Source of the DNA: Asterias amurensis
Taxonomy: Eukaryota > Echinodermata > Asteroidea > Forcipulatida > Asteriidae
Direction of reading: 5' to 3'
Assembly (NCBI RefSeq): GCF_032118995.1
Contig: NC_092656.1
Coordinates: forward strand, 12,514,261-12,578,260
Length of the DNA: 64,000 nt
Each line of letters begins with the position of its first letter. Position 1 is the first letter of the stretch. The notes under the pieces were generated by a model, which had not been told where the DNA came from, searched no databases, and saw only the letters and a program-made list of their open reading frames with translations. The position numbers were made by a program, and so were the translations under genes. Positions 44,963-57,859 of the stretch are shown one piece after another.

Positions 44963-46319
44963 ATACCTTCTTCTGCGGTAATTTCCTATCCTGTACGTTT
45001 GCCTCTATTGACATTGATGACAATGTTGCATAATACCTACCCCCGGATGCAAAACAATTAATCTTTGTTAGCATCTGACTGCCCCTGTCAAAGAAGGAGA
45101 TTATAAAGTCGGTTCCGGCTTCCCGGTTAATTGAAACATCGTGTCAATTAATGCCTGGGCTAATTGAGTTTTGATTAACGATTATCACCAACAAGGTTTC
45201 CACTTTCAAGTCGATGACAAAATTACGAAGGGTACCAAAGTCGAGCTTCCGGTTGGCCTCTTCGATTATCAACCCCCGCTAGTGGATTATAGCGATCCAC
45301 TGGAATCCAAAGGCCGCCTTGGAAATGATACGTCATAAGTCCGTATCACCTGTTAAAAATCTGACCATATAAACGTAGTTGGATGTGCTAACGCACTCTT
45401 ACTTACACATTATAAATAATGGGGTCAGGGGTCAGGGGCAGTCCGAGATAATAATGGTACGGGGACCAAGTTTGTATATAATAAAAACCCTTCCTTTTGA
45501 CAACTGCTTAGCTAGACGTACTGGTAATATGCCCAGGGATAGTCTATATCAGTCATAATAAATAAATTGACCAAGGCTCGTGTGTGTACGAGTCAATGGG
45601 GGAATGTTCCGAGACAGCGGACAAGTCTATGTTGGAATAAATCCAGCGAGTAAACGAAATTACACGAATACAAACACTTAGTTTTTTTCTCCTTGTCTTT
45701 ATCTCGACACTGGCTGTCAGAGCTTAGTTATAGTCCGCTTGTGATCAAACAATACGCACAACGAAACTTCAAAATGAGATCATTTTGTAAATAGTATTTG
45801 CAATTCAGGAAAATCACTATTTTAATATTTCGTGTTAATACTCGATTTTCTGTGACGTTGGTTTATAGTCCATTCGCGAACTTCTATTCACAACAAGGAA
45901 AAGGCACGTCTTCAAAATGGCGATTCAAAGTTATGGTCAGAAAAGTATTTGTGAACTCTGTTTCCTAAACAAACAAGAAGATACATGTATAATTAGCCTT
46001 GACAATTTAACGCGGCGAATGAACGATTGAAATCAATGTTGCTTTTTAAGATCGGCGAAATTTTTAAATTCTTAACCTGCCAAAGTTAAATTTGGTTAAG
46101 GAGTACTATATGTATTGAGTCACTGGAATGGACAGAGGTCAACGTCTAAAAATAGGTCCCCCCTTTTCCCGAAAGTTGATGGGCCGAACGAGGACAAGCT
46201 GACTTAATGCCGGAAATCGGGGCTGAAGACCTGGGTATACGTCGCATGGTGTGATTGCTAGATGACCTTTAGTTACCAAGGGAAAGGAAACATTGCGCCT
46301 AAACATCAGACTTATATTA

Positions 46320-46690
46320 AATGCAGTGGACACTATTTGGAATTGTCAAAACCTAGCCTTCACAGTTGGTGTATCTCAACATATGCAGAAAATAACTAAC
46401 CTGTGAAAATTTGAGCTCAATCTGTCATCAAAGTTGCGAGATAATAATGAAAGAAGAAAACACCCTTGTCACACGAAGTTCCGGCGTTTAGATGGTTGAT
46501 TTCGAGACCTCAAGTTCTAAACCTCAGGTCTCGAAATCAAATCCATTGAAAATTACTTCTTTCTCGAAAGCTATGGCACTTCAAAGGGAGCCGTTTCTCA
46601 CAATGTTTTATACCACCAACATCTCCCCATTACTCGTCACCAAGAAAGGTTTTATGCTATAATTATTTTGAGTAATTACCAATGCCTTTA
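46320..46690. mobile_element. Family A MITE
   Basis: TTAAATGCAGTGGACACTATTTGG left; the right end is shortened to AATTACCAATGCCTTTAA, lacking the GTGTCCACT block. Confidence 0.87.
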
Positions 46691-47189
46691 AGGTCGTTTT
46701 CTATACCCGGATCCGGCTTCGGAACGGGCTATTGCAGCTACATCTTCATTTTTCTTTTTGAAATGTACGCTGTCTGTATTGTAATTGGATTCAAGTAGAC
46801 GCGAAGCCCCAAGCCGGATCCGGAACCTCAACGCAGTGGCTTCGTAAAGAACCCGGGATGCAATCACCATATCTGTTTTTGTAAGGATTATCTCAATAAG
46901 TAGTTTTTATATAGCACATTTCACATTGTATATTATGGCATGACATTTTGGCCAGTAACATGTGTAAAATAAGCAAGCTATGTTCATGCTTAAGCAATTT
47001 TTTTGCTTAAGCAGCTCCATGCAATTGGCCCCTGGTCATTGGGCCAATAACATTCATTTAAACAGTCCTCTGGGGAGTATACAACGAAGACAACCGTAGT
47101 GCTCATAAAGGTTGTGTCTATACACAAAAATCGAGCTCTATCCTCACATGTAATCATTTATACCCCAGGGAAGTAGTATAGTCAAATAT

Positions 47190-47290
47190 CTTGCTCAAGG
47201 ACCCAGGTGTTCAGACCGAGATTCGAACCCACACTCTGAGGACTTGAATTCGGTGCTCTGCACAACTCAGCCATAACTCCCAATATGTTA
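47190..47290 (-). mobile_element. tRNA-derived SINE-like unit
   Basis: Minus strand: TTATGGCTGAGTTGTGCAGA (A-box-like), B box GGGTTCGAATCTCGGTC, then CCTTGAGCAAGATATTTGAC. Confidence 0.6.
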
Positions 47291-47456
47291 CAGTTGTACA
47301 CGTCCGATTTCAAATACGGAGGAGGTTGTGATTTAAGCCGAATCTTGGCACGTCTCTATTTTTTGTGTTAGTAATACGAGCATTAACTCAAGGTGGTTAA
47401 CAAAAACCACAAAATAGCCAACTATAACCGATTTGATGCCGTATTAAGCTGAAAAG

Positions 47457-47697
47457 TTGGTGGTGAGTGAACAGTTGGTGTGGGTGGACAGTTGATTATG
47501 AGTGTACCAGTTGGTCATAGGGACAGTTGATGGTGAGTAATGGATATTAGTTTGTGAGTGGACAGTTGATTATGAGTAACAGTTGGTCATAGATTGGACA
47601 GTTGGTGGTGAGTGGACTATAGACTGATATAGACACTTAGTCATGAGAGGGCAGTCGGTCGTGGTTGGACAGTTGGTGAGTGGATAGTCGGACAAAA
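47457..47697. repeat. Degenerate minisatellite (GGACAGTTGGT-ATGAGT)
   Basis: About ten irregular units of roughly 20-26 bp built on GGACAGTTGRT and (T)GAGTGGA. It has decayed more than the 85-bp array. Confidence 0.8.
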
Positions 47698-48219
47698 CGG
47701 AAAGGTAGACAACAGTTTGGCTGTTTGCGGGTAGTCTACCTGATAAAGTCTTCCCATTGGGTTGGCTGCATTTCGACAAACAAATTGCACCAGCAACGAG
47801 ACCTAAGAAAATTGGTCCATTAATTTAGCCGAAACTCTCTCAATAATACAGCTCTCTGCTGGTCTAACCTCTATTCACCAATCAGTGACCAGCAATTGCT
47901 CTGTATTTGTAATTCCCAGTACAGATTAGATACAGTCCACCTGTTTTGTGTTTATAATAAAATGACGTGAATATTGACTCAAATGTCCATAAAGCCGAAG
48001 TAAAGAAGTTGTCTTTCTCTCAGTGCACTTTATGCATACCATCGTAAAGTAGCGGATAAACACAATGTAGAATATGAAACTGAACTTAAGCAATGTCATC
48101 AAGAAATTTTAAGGGCCTACAACTAACAAGGAAGTTAGATTAATTACACAGTTATTATATGACCCCTTTGAACTTCCGTGTGTCTAGGGAGCCAGTCAGT
48201 GTAAAACGACATGATACGT

Positions 48220-48310
48220 ATGGCGTGTTCTGGCTGAGATGTTAAGAGCACCGGACACAAGCATTGGTGTTTCTGATCAGAAGAGTGTGGGTTCGATACC
48301 TGGTTGATGA
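48220..48310 (+). mobile_element. tRNA-derived SINE-like unit
   Basis: GGCGTGTTCTGGCTGAGATG, then GGTGTTTCTGATCAGAAG and B box GGGTTCGATACCTGGT. Confidence 0.6.
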
Positions 48311-48435
48311 AGCACCTTTGTCCTAAAAGTTTGCGGGAAGCCTCTACTCTCAAGCCTATCCCAACATCCTCTCCTCCAGCTACACTAACCACAAGCTTCA
48401 CGGCAATATTATTTGTTTGGTTCTATCCAACTGCG

Positions 48436-48775
48436 TAAAGCGGCCTCATGTCGACCTTGCGTCAACAAATTACAGTCGGCGACTGACTTTCCAGGATCAC
48501 ACTGCGCCTGAGCTAAGCCGATCGGGAACTTTTCAGTCGGCGATTATTCACGACCTGAGCGTAAAACTGCGATGATTTTAATACAATCTGAAACAGTCAC
48601 CGCTCGAACAAAAACCAACAGTCGCAAGAGTAGAACAATTTCAACTTGTACGACGTGATCCCGACGGTCGTGAACCAATCGCAGGCGCACGATTTCTCAG
48701 TACTGTTGTTGTGACCTGCACATTTTGACGGTTTGTTGCGGGCGCAAGAAAACCGTAGGTCGACCTGAGGCCATG
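48436..48775. mobile_element. MITE with GGCCTCATGTCGACCT ends
   Basis: Left GGCCTCATGTCGACCTTGCG and right GTAGGTCGACCTGAGGCC are inverted. The interior has CAGTCGGCGA repeats at 48474 and 48535. Confidence 0.7.
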
Positions 48776-49599
48776 AGTCACAAATTTTGCAACCACCCTG
48801 ATGTTTTGTTTTATGACCCCAGACCCCAGTTACTGTACTGTAACCTATTTTACACTGCGAAGCCACCTGACTAACAAAATAAACTCTAGTGAAACTCGTT
48901 CCAATTAAACAGCCATCACTCGCATATGTTTAGACTCAGTTAGTTTAAAATTCTCTGACATTGCTTGTCTGACAGTCATCATTTGTACACACCCTACTAC
49001 GAGCATCCTCCTAAAACAATTCAGATGACAGCTACTATGTTTAAGCAAGATTATTGGGGCGTTCGATAAGCTTCCCTGGGTCGACCCCGCATAACACATC
49101 ACACTACATGCTAGCTCAGACATACATCTATCATTGCATCTTCAGTCTGCTTTTTGTTTTGCATTGCCTGTTGTCTTACTTGTCTTCATGTTTATAGTTC
49201 AAATCTGTCTAGCCTTGGATTTATCGGACAGCCTCATACTCTCTTATATGGCAAGCTAAACGCCTCTCTTAATATTTACGCATGACGTCATAATTCTTAC
49301 CCAACATGAGGCTATGGGCGCATTTCCCCCATCACTTGCAGTGGCTGCGCCCATCGCCTCGTTTTGTGATAGCATTGTGACGTACCTCATGCATAATATT
49401 AAGAAAGGCGAATACAAATTAATGCACCCTTTCCCTCCTTTTTCTGTGCTTACCATTTCGCATATCCACACTGTGCACTTGTGTTGACTGGAGAAGGCTA
49501 GTAAAAAAATGTTGAGTTGAATTGAATTTCCTTTAACTGAATTGAACTACTAGGTGGTTCTGGTTTAATCTCCCACTCAAGTATTAACGACTTCAAGCT

Positions 49600-49720
49600 T
49601 GAAGCTTATAGGCATCTTAAAACGCACACATGTTGTGCAACGAGTTTTTTTTTCTTCTTCTTGAAACTATTCTCTTGCAACTTCGATGATCAATGAGTCC
49701 ACATTTTCACAGATATACCA
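49600..49720. mobile_element. Family A MITE, decayed fragment
   Basis: Recognisable pieces: AAAACGCACACATGTTGTG, CTTGCAACTTCGATGATCAAT and TCCACATTTTCACAG, all in family A order. Confidence 0.55.
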
Positions 49721-49772
49721 TAGTGTGCACATAGGCCTGTGTCTGTATACACAAAGTAGATTGGTTTTGTCA

Positions 49773-49956
49773 ATGGACGGCCATATTGCGTGTTTACCAT
49801 GGATTTGCACTGTGACGTCATTTATTTTCGTGCGGTAAGCACCGAAAGGTAATAGCACGCTTTATCGTGTGCTTACGGTAAGCAGCGCTATGAAATATAA
49901 ATTTCACAGTAAGCACAAAATCGGCCGCTAATCGGCGATATGAAATTGGGCCCTGG
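49773..49956. mobile_element. Family E MITE, partial, reverse orientation
   Basis: GGCCATATTGCGTGTTTACC, GACGTCATTTATTTTCGTGC and GCGCTATGAAATA run opposite to the copy at 5031. It meets the next E copy head to head near GGGCCCTGGCCTGGGCCC. Confidence 0.8.
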
Positions 49957-50945
49957 CCTGGGCCCAACCTCATGGAGCTGCTTATCGGCCGATTTTGTGC
50001 TTACTGTCTTCTTTCCATTTCATAGCGCTGCTTACCGTATAAACACTTGACAAGGCATGCTTACCTTCTCGTGCTTCTCGTGCACGAACATGAATGACGT
50101 CACACTGCAAATCCATTGTGGACGTAGCCTTGCTCAAGGCAGTCGCATTATTCGCTCCGAAAAGACGCAGCTGTAAACCCACCCGCCGTATACCCTGTGC
50201 ATGGTGTGTGCGATCACACCGAATGACCCACCCGTATACACACTGTCACATCGCACGAATACTGTTCACACAAGTCATCGCACTCGTACACCACTAACCG
50301 CATGCGGAGGCCGTCAGGCCGACAGCCTTGTCGGGTCTGTATCTTCCCGTTTTAATGTGTTGTATTGAAAACATTCCAATAGTGGACGAAATTGGGGGGG
50401 GGGGGCTCTAGGATATGCTAGTATGCAGCTCATGAATATGTATATCGTTCGTCAGACCTATCAGACAACACAGGATGTGAGGCAAATGAATTATTCATTT
50501 TGACGTCCAATCACGCACGCCTATCATGCTCGCTGAGCGTCCGTGGTGGTGGTGTGTGATGATGTAGACATGTCTCATCTTTCGCGGGCATTATGGTAAT
50601 GAGCTGACCGTGGGAACTCTTCGCTTATTATAGTAATGAGGTCAGTGGCTTCAACACAGACCCTACAAGGCTGTCGGCCTGACGGCCTCCGCATGCGGAT
50701 AGTGTACGGGGGCATCGTGTCGTGCGATGTTACGCACAGTGAATACGGGTGGGTTTTACGCACAGTGAATACGGGTGGGTTTTTATACAGCGGCGGTCTT
50801 TTTTCGGAGTGAATAATTCGACTGCCTTGAGCAAGGCTATTGTGGACGTGTGTGGCTGCCTACTTTTCTTGCTAACCTATGAAAAGTTGATGCACCTCAG
50901 CAAATTGTTCTGCTACAGTAAGCACGAAAATTTGCTTACTGGATC
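49957..50945. mobile_element. Family E MITE interrupted by a Mutator-like foldback
   Basis: 49957-50125 and 50839-50945 together match the uninterrupted E copy at 5031-5301. The break point is at ATTGTGGACGT, duplicated on both sides of the insertion. Confidence 0.88.
50126..50838. mobile_element. 713-bp Mutator-like foldback with 11-bp target duplication
   Basis: Ends AGCCTTGCTCAAGGCAGTCG and exact complement. Inverted arms extend about 200 bp each, to the AGGCCGTCAGGCCGACAGCC / complement blocks at 50307 and 50670. Flanked by ATTGTGGACGT at 50115-50125 and 50839-50849. Long arms plus an 11-bp duplication fit the Mutator (MULE) superfamily. The centre (50384-50640) carries a G-run and unique sequence but no transposase. 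Confidence 0.92.
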
Positions 50946-51734
50946 GCTTAGTTGGCGATTCTTTACTGGATCGGTGTATTGTGCCCAGACGGACGCGGAG
51001 GGCGTCTACCGTATATGACGCGCTTCCCCCTCTGACGTCATAGAGCATAACCTAAATCAAAGACCGTTGGGAAAGCAAAGGTTCCCATGTGTTGCGTCTT
51101 TGTCTAAGATTGATCCATGATCTAACAATAACAGGTGGACAGAAGTATGATCTTACAGCTGAAACGGAACAACTCTCTCATCAACATTTTGAATATTGTA
51201 CTCTACTGTCTGGTATCCGCCCTTGATTCCATGCTCCTTTTCTAAAGTACTGGTTTTATGTTTCTTGTTCAGCCCGCCTGAGCTTGACGTCTTAAGGAAG
51301 TTAAACCGTCTTGCGTCTAATCTGAGACTAGACGCAGCCCTAGCCCAATTCTGTCTGGATTGATCGCACTCGTCAGCTCAACGATTTATCATAGTGAGCC
51401 TTTTAGTAAAAAAAAGAAAACAAAACAAAACAAAAACAAAACATGCATCTATACAGCGCATAATACAGGGTTTCTAAGCGAAGAAACGTACTAAAACAAA
51501 ACAATTAGAACGTTAAGTGGGATGAAATAGCTGAACTGAACAAGCTTAGATGGATTTAAACAGGTGGGTTGTGGGAGCGGTTTTAAATGAGTCCAGTGTA
51601 GTGGATGCACGGACGTGGACGGGGAGATTGGTCCAGAGAGTGGACTGTAGCCATCAGTAAAATAACGGATCAATGGATCACAAGAAGCATCTCTGCCCTC
51701 ACAGAGACCTATTTACTCCTGGCTGAATAGAAGC

Positions 51735-51830
51735 CCGATAGACACAAGAGTCATAACCGGGACCTGAACCCCATACCCATGTTACATGATCCAGAACTGG
51801 AGTCCAGTGCTCCCGGTTATTACACATTAC
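51735..51830 (-). mobile_element. tRNA-like/SINE-like unit
   Basis: Minus strand B box GGGTTCAGGTCCCGGTTAT, with a second inverted GGGAGCACTGGACTCCAG upstream. Cloverleaf not convincing. A-rich simple sequence at 51408-51440 lies nearby. Confidence 0.4.
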
Positions 51831-51849
51831 GAGCGTATACATGAGGAAA

Positions 51850-52165
51850 TAAAAGGGTAGCGACGAGTTCTTCTTTCTATGACTGAAAGGACAGTTTTCG
51901 GACCCGTTCGTTTGCGTAGTCTTGGTACAAGAAGTTTCTTGTTTTCCTTTCACACACAGTGCGAGCAACTCACCGACAGCGCCCGCATCACCCGTAACGG
52001 GAAACGTCTTGTACCAAAACTAGCGCGCAGTATCCGAAAACAACCGGTTCTCCAGAGAACCAGCTGGTCATTGTCAACCGTTTAAACACCCCCCCCACGT
52101 GACGCGCTCTCCACCAATGGGAATAGTGAAACTGTCTGAGGTATTTATGAATAAAACTGTAGTAA
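51850..52165. mobile_element. Family K repeat, uninterrupted copy
   Basis: AAAAGGGTAGCGACGAGTTC, ACGTCTTGTACCAAAACTAGC, CATTGTCAACCGTTTAAACA and CACGTGACGCGCTCTCCACC in one run. It supplies the empty site for the C element in the 19415 copy. From 52170 to 54160 I see no gene or repeat family beyond a G-run at 53340. Confidence 0.75.
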
Positions 52166-54164
52166 GGTGCACACCATTAATTTAATAACAGTTTCCATTT
52201 GAGTTTACGCATACAAACAATGATACCCGAATGGAGAAGGGCCATCGTCCTGCCGGGTTTGTGTTAGCTTTACAATAATTATGTCGTGTGAATGCGTAGG
52301 CAAGGCGGGAAATAAATATTAAAATGTCTTACTTAAAGACTTCTGGTCTTTTAAACACATCTCTTTACTATTCAATAGTGAGAAATGCTAAGTGTGACAC
52401 ACTTTTAGTTGTAATATTTGTTTAACCACGTCCTTAGCAATGACTGGCAGCTGCCATCCAGATGATTCAACTGTCTACATTGTTCTTTGAGAATGACGTC
52501 AGTGTTTCTGTGATCATCCTGCCTTTTACTCGTGGGAGTGAACGTGAAAGTCCCGGAAACTTTCAAATCACTTGAGCTTGGCATTGACAGACAAATACGC
52601 ACAGCTCAAGCAGATATGTTCGGAGGAAAAACCATAGAACAGTTTATTTATTAAGAAAGCATAAGCTGGTGACAAGATTGCTGTAGTAAATGCCAATAAA
52701 CCACACTGACGATTGATTTTAATGCATGTACCTCCAACCACAAACACATTGAACATCAGTTTTACGGGACTTGGAAATCTGTACAGTCCAAACTTATTTT
52801 AATAATGCTATTATCAACTTTCTTGGCTATTGTAAACATCTCGTTTGTAAATACACGCGATAAAACTTGTTAGTGAGAAAGCTAATAATTTAATAATTAG
52901 CTTATAAACATTCTTATTTTGATACATTATCACAAGTTTGTAAAGCTTGAGTTTATATGGCATTCGTCATACGCTGTTTATTGTTCTGGTGTTTTTTTTT
53001 ATTAACACTCCTCGGAAGATTTGAATCGATGACCTCTTCCGTAATCAAACTAATGTGGAAAAACGTAGCATTGTAAGTTGTACCCCATTACAACAATTCA
53101 ATACAATTTTGTTTGTGTAAGTTATCCTTTCATGTAGAGACCATGAGTGTGGGCATGTCTACTATTGATAACCGATGACTTTAACAAAAGGGATCCGGGA
53201 AAAAGTCACACCGGGGAGAGTCCTCGGAAAAGTTTGTGTACAAAACCAATGGGGACGTCTGAAGAACTATGTCCAAATAATGGGAGAACAAAGATGAGTC
53301 CTCAGTCTGCACCATAAACATGCCTGGGTGTGGGTGTGTTGGGGGGGGGGGGGGGTAGTTCGCTGGTTGCGGTTTCCAAAACCAAATTCATTCACAAATT
53401 ATACTTTAGCCTTCAAAAAGACTCTGTTGGCCGAAACGCCTGGCTTTTATTTGTTGTTTGCATTTAAACCGTTTCAGACAATTTGTTTTGGTGAGCTAAT
53501 TAGCTAATTATAGTTTCGCAAAGATATCTTAAAGTTACAGATGCTATGTCAGATCTTTGGCTCAAAACATTAAAAAAATAGATTTTTTTGAGTGAATGAT
53601 ATTTCAAAGAGTATCACCCGCTCTAACGAAAACAAGTTTAGCTTTTACTTTTAATGGTCAGGAACCATGACAAAAGTTTAAATCGTTTCTTATAAAACAC
53701 ATAAGAATTGGTCACGTGATATATTGTCGGGATCCCGACAAAAACTAATTTGGAGCACTTTATTTCACTGCTACTAATAATTGGCGGACTTTTTCGAGCA
53801 ATGGCTCAAATGAAAGCTTGTAACTTTCTCGACCCCTATCAAAATACCTGTTGAATTTTAATTCTAAATTTTTAGATCAAATCGGTCAAAAATCTGACAT
53901 AGCATCTTTAATAATTAAATCCGCATTTCCGATCATGCCTCGCATAAAATGACGCACCTCTTTCACCAAATAATTTTGATGAATTTCCGGGTAATTTTCC
54001 TACCTTGAATCAACCGACGTTTGTGGTTGACAATTGATCATGTTTCTAAAAAAAACCCGCCAATTAGCAAACCCTAAATATTGACCATGACCAAACCAGC
54101 AATTCAGTTGTTGAAATAATTAAACATGATGTCAACTTCCTCGAAACGTATAATGCCGACTTTG

Positions 54165-54255
54165 TTGGCGTGACGTGGCCGAACAGCCAAGAACTCAAGC
54201 AATGGTATTTCTGTTCTGCAGGGTGAGGGTTCGAGTCCCCGTCTTGGCACCTGTG
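54165..54255 (+). other. tRNA-like fragment or SINE head
   Basis: GCCAAGA (54180) can pair with TCTTGGC (about 54241) as an acceptor stem and there is a B box GGGTTCGAGTCCCCG. The distance is only about 63 nt and two T-stem pairs are missing, so it is not a normal tRNA. Confidence 0.45.
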
Positions 54256-54364
54256 CATCAGCAAAACATTAGAAAATTAGCCCCTTTGAAATAATTTCAT
54301 TCACAGTTTTTGTTTTTTATATACAGATAATGTTTACCCAGACGTATCGGTGCAATGTGTAAAG

Positions 54365-54396
54365 TTAAAGACACTGGACACTATTGGTTATTATAA
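54365..54396. mobile_element. Family A MITE, left-end fragment
   Basis: TTAAAGACACTGGACACTATTGG, then immediately family G sequence. No right end is found beyond G. Confidence 0.75.
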
Positions 54397-54860
54397 TAAC
54401 ACCCCGTTACAAATATTCTGCCTTTTAATTGGTTAAGAGCGCGTCACATGATATGTCTTAGTTTTACTAGACGGCGGCCGTGTGTGATAGTGCATCGTTT
54501 GCCGTGTGATAGTGCATCGTTTGCCGTGTGATAGGGCATCGTTTGCCGTGCACTGATATACCGACGACTATCACACCGCGTGCAGTACCCAGACGTCTTT
54601 TTACCCACCTTGAACCCAATCAGTTGTGCACCTGTGTATCTGAAACGTGCGTACGAACGTTACGTGTAAGAAGATGATGATATGAATAATCTGTTATATG
54701 TTATAAAACAAATATTGACTGCTTTAACTCGTGCTACGGTTAAAACTACGACTCCCTCGGTGATCCCTAGAGCGTTTCATTTTCCCTCCGCCTCGAGAAA
54801 ATAGAACGCTCCGGGGATCACCTCGGGAGTCGTAGTTTTAACCATAGCACTCGAAGAGAG
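54389..54860. mobile_element. Family G repeat, copy 2
   Basis: Second copy of the 34117 repeat. Here the motif GTGTGATAG(T/G)GCATCGTTTGCC is in three tandem copies (54480-54550) against one or two in copy 1. Confidence 0.85.
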
Positions 54861-55469
54861 TTGCCGGCAAAAGTGGTTAGGCGGGTGCTTTGACCATCCG
54901 TCAGACCATCAGGCACTGACCACAAAACAAACATGAGGAAAGAGATATGTCTCTGGTGGATAAGTTTAAACTTGACATTGGATTCGCAACATACGTCTGC
55001 CAACTACCAAGAATTGATTCAAATCTTTACCAGAAAGGTACCAGACTATATAAAGTAGCCACTCTACAATATTGTACTCATTGTAAAACACGCCCTCTAG
55101 TGTACAATAAACAACAGTTAAACGTGTCATTGCATAGACTACTTCCAAATAGCAGGCACGAACATAATGGTTTAATTGCATACAATGATTTCATTGGATA
55201 AACGTGTAGTGACGTTTGGTCCGATTGATGTCTGTCAGCTTGTCTTTCAGTCGTTTGCATGCAGCGTGCACAATGTTTGGCATATAATTTTTTTTTATTA
55301 ATTGTACGTAGGATTTGAATGCGAATCTCCATGCAAAATGGTTGCGACGTCAAAGGTACATTTGTAAGGATCCAAACATTCGCTCAAGGCGGGCCGGGTA
55401 TAAGGCGTTATTCGCGAGCCTCGAAGTGTCAAGTCAGATGTCCAGGCTTTCTCTATAGTTAGTATCGGC

Positions 55470-55560
55470 CGAGTAGCCTAGTGCACCCGGTGTCAAGTTC
55501 TGCTGGCCAAGTCATCGGACTGCGAGTTTTAATCTCGGTGTCCTTTAGCAAGACAGGTAT
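55470..55560 (+). mobile_element. SINE-like unit, degraded
   Basis: CGGCCGAGTAGCCTAGTGCA head, degenerate B box GAGTTTTAATCTCGG, then CCTTTAGCAAGACAGGTAT, which parallels the 47190 unit. 55570-56245 contains no recognised gene. Confidence 0.45.
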
Positions 55561-56254
55561 CGCTTATATTCACCCATGCAGGGGTATGCTTAAACCTGCG
55601 GTATACCCCCTCCCCCAGAACACACAGTACTGTCAGTCTGCCGCAAACACAGTCTGCCCAGAATCTCATCATCCCATCAACAACTTTGCCATCTTTGTAC
55701 GGAAACACTGCCAAGAACGGGTTCAAATTCTACCGAAGAGGGTGTGATCATTTCCAATCACGTTGGGTTCACTTTGATTTTAATTCACGGAACAAAATGT
55801 ATGCACAGATCTTTAGGTACAAAGGTGAGATCACGCCTTCAGAACTTTGATCACTCTACAAAAGGTGTTTCTTTTTAAGAACCAATAAATTGATAACTTC
55901 CCCAAACTGACGGTAATCAAAAAATTGACGTAAGATTTATATGGACGGGTTCCAGGCAGCACCAACGGTTCTGATTCTGATGACTCAATTGCCCTGCAGC
56001 GAATTTCCGTATACGGTAAAAATATACTACCATTGAATGTCAGGTTTCATTTCTTGAAGTATAGGGTTTACTCAACCCGATTTAGAGGTCCGATAACCAA
56101 CAAAAACGGATATTGTCAGAGGTGGTACTCTATTTATGTATTGCACGATCCTGTGGGTAGGACGGTGTCATGCTGTACGGGTTTCACCATTACGTTTTTG
56201 GCGTCTGAATCATTTCGGGTCTTTTCAGGAATGTTATGATGGGTTAAAAAAACA

Positions 56255-56576
56255 CAAGGATGGTAATTGTCAAAAACCAGTCTTCTCACTTGGTGTATCT
56301 CGTCATATGCATCATACAATAACAAACCCGTAAGATAATAATGAAAGAAAATTAACCCTTGTCACACGAAGTTGTGTGCTTTCAGATGCTTGATTTAGAG
56401 ACCTCGAATTTAAATCTGAGGTCTCAAAATCAAATTCGCGGAAAATTACACTTCTTTCTCGAAGAGGGAGCCGTTTGTCACAATGTTTTATACTATCAAC
56501 AGCTCTCTACAATTTGTGACCAAGTAAGTTTAGCTAAACACTATTTTTGAGTTATTACCAACAGTGTCAACTGCCT
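56255..56576. mobile_element. Family A MITE, left end lost
   Basis: Starts within GGTAATTGTCAAAAACCAGTC, ends ACCAACAGTGTCAACTGCC. The central palindrome is partly intact. A (CAA)n run follows at 56595-56623. Confidence 0.85.
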
Positions 56577-56592
56577 TAAAAAAAAGAGTAAA

Positions 56593-56624
<32 letters not shown>

Positions 56625-57050
56625 TGTGGTACTGATAATGGTTCTTGGAGTTGTAAACTGTCACCCAGTCATTGCACACGTTTGCCCTCCCCGTATCAAG
56701 TCTACGGAGAGCGCCCACTCACTTGTAGTAAGGTAATAGTTTAAAATAGAACCCCTTGCATCACGGAGCTCTATCACGGTGCAGCCATCTTGAATTTCTC
56801 ACATTGATATCAGTGTTACCAAACCGAGGCTGGAAGAACAATTAATAACAATTTGCAAAATGGTTATTAGCAGTCATTATTGTTATTCGACACGCGGAAC
56901 ACGGCCACGATGTATGCAGCATGATAAAGTCTTTTGGCCTGCATCGTTGATGAAGACTCACGCCTGAAATGCTGTAGACCTTTGTCATGATGCCTCCATT
57001 TTGGCCATCCATCATATCAAACAACAAACAAGTTTACTAAGAATCATTAA

Positions 57051-57429
57051 AGACAGTGGACACTATTGGTAATTGTCAAAGACTAGCCTTCACAGTTGGT
57101 GTATCTCAACATATGCATAAAATAACAAACCTGTGAAAATTTGAGCTCAATCAGTCATTGAAAGTTGCGAGATAATAATACAACAAAAGAACACCTTGTC
57201 ACACGAAGTCGTGTGCGTTCAGATGGTTGATTTCGAGACCTCAAGTTCTAAACTTGAGGTCTTGAAATCAAATTTGTGGAAAATTACTGCTTTCTTGAAA
57301 ACTATGTCACTTCAGAGGGAGCCGTTTCTCACAATGTTTTATACTATCAACCTCTCTCCATTACTTGTCACCAATTAAGGTTTTATGATGATAATTATTT
57401 TGAGTAACTACCAATAGTGTCCACTGCCT
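57051..57429. mobile_element. Family A MITE with TTAA duplication
   Basis: TTAA at 57047-57050 and 57430-57433. Ends AGACAGTGGACACTATTGG / complement, full length (379 bp), with intact central inverted repeat. Among the best-preserved copies. Confidence 0.94.
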
Positions 57430-57859
57430 TTAAGCAAATAAGAACAAGACTATTTTTTTCTTCCAACCTCGGTTTGGTAACATTGGTATTAATTGGACAA
57501 TATAGTTGCACCAAGGTCTAGTAGGAGGTTTAGCTTACGTGCAGACGTCATACGTGAGCATGAAATGAGCCCAAGCAAGTAATATTTTTAGGGAAGCTTT
57601 CTACTAACATATCTTCAAACTGTGTAAGTTTAATGTAAAGTGGCCTTTTTTTTTGTCCTAGACAAAAAAAGTGCATATACCTTTTAAATGTGGCCTCCGA
57701 ATTAATTGATAAAGTGTCCCTTGGTTCTGGTGGGATGGCCTATTGAAACTGAGAGAATGACACGCCTCTTAAAAAGCAACGATGCTCTTAACTGTTTGGT
57801 CTGACAAAATTGTTCATAAACGTTTGGGAGATTAATCGAATCATTTGGCGAATTTACAA

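Noticed and set aside
54180-54248. Possible tRNA gene with matching acceptor stem and B box
   Set aside because: Only about 63 nt between stem halves, incomplete T stem and no clear anticodon arm; better viewed as a SINE head or tRNA relic.
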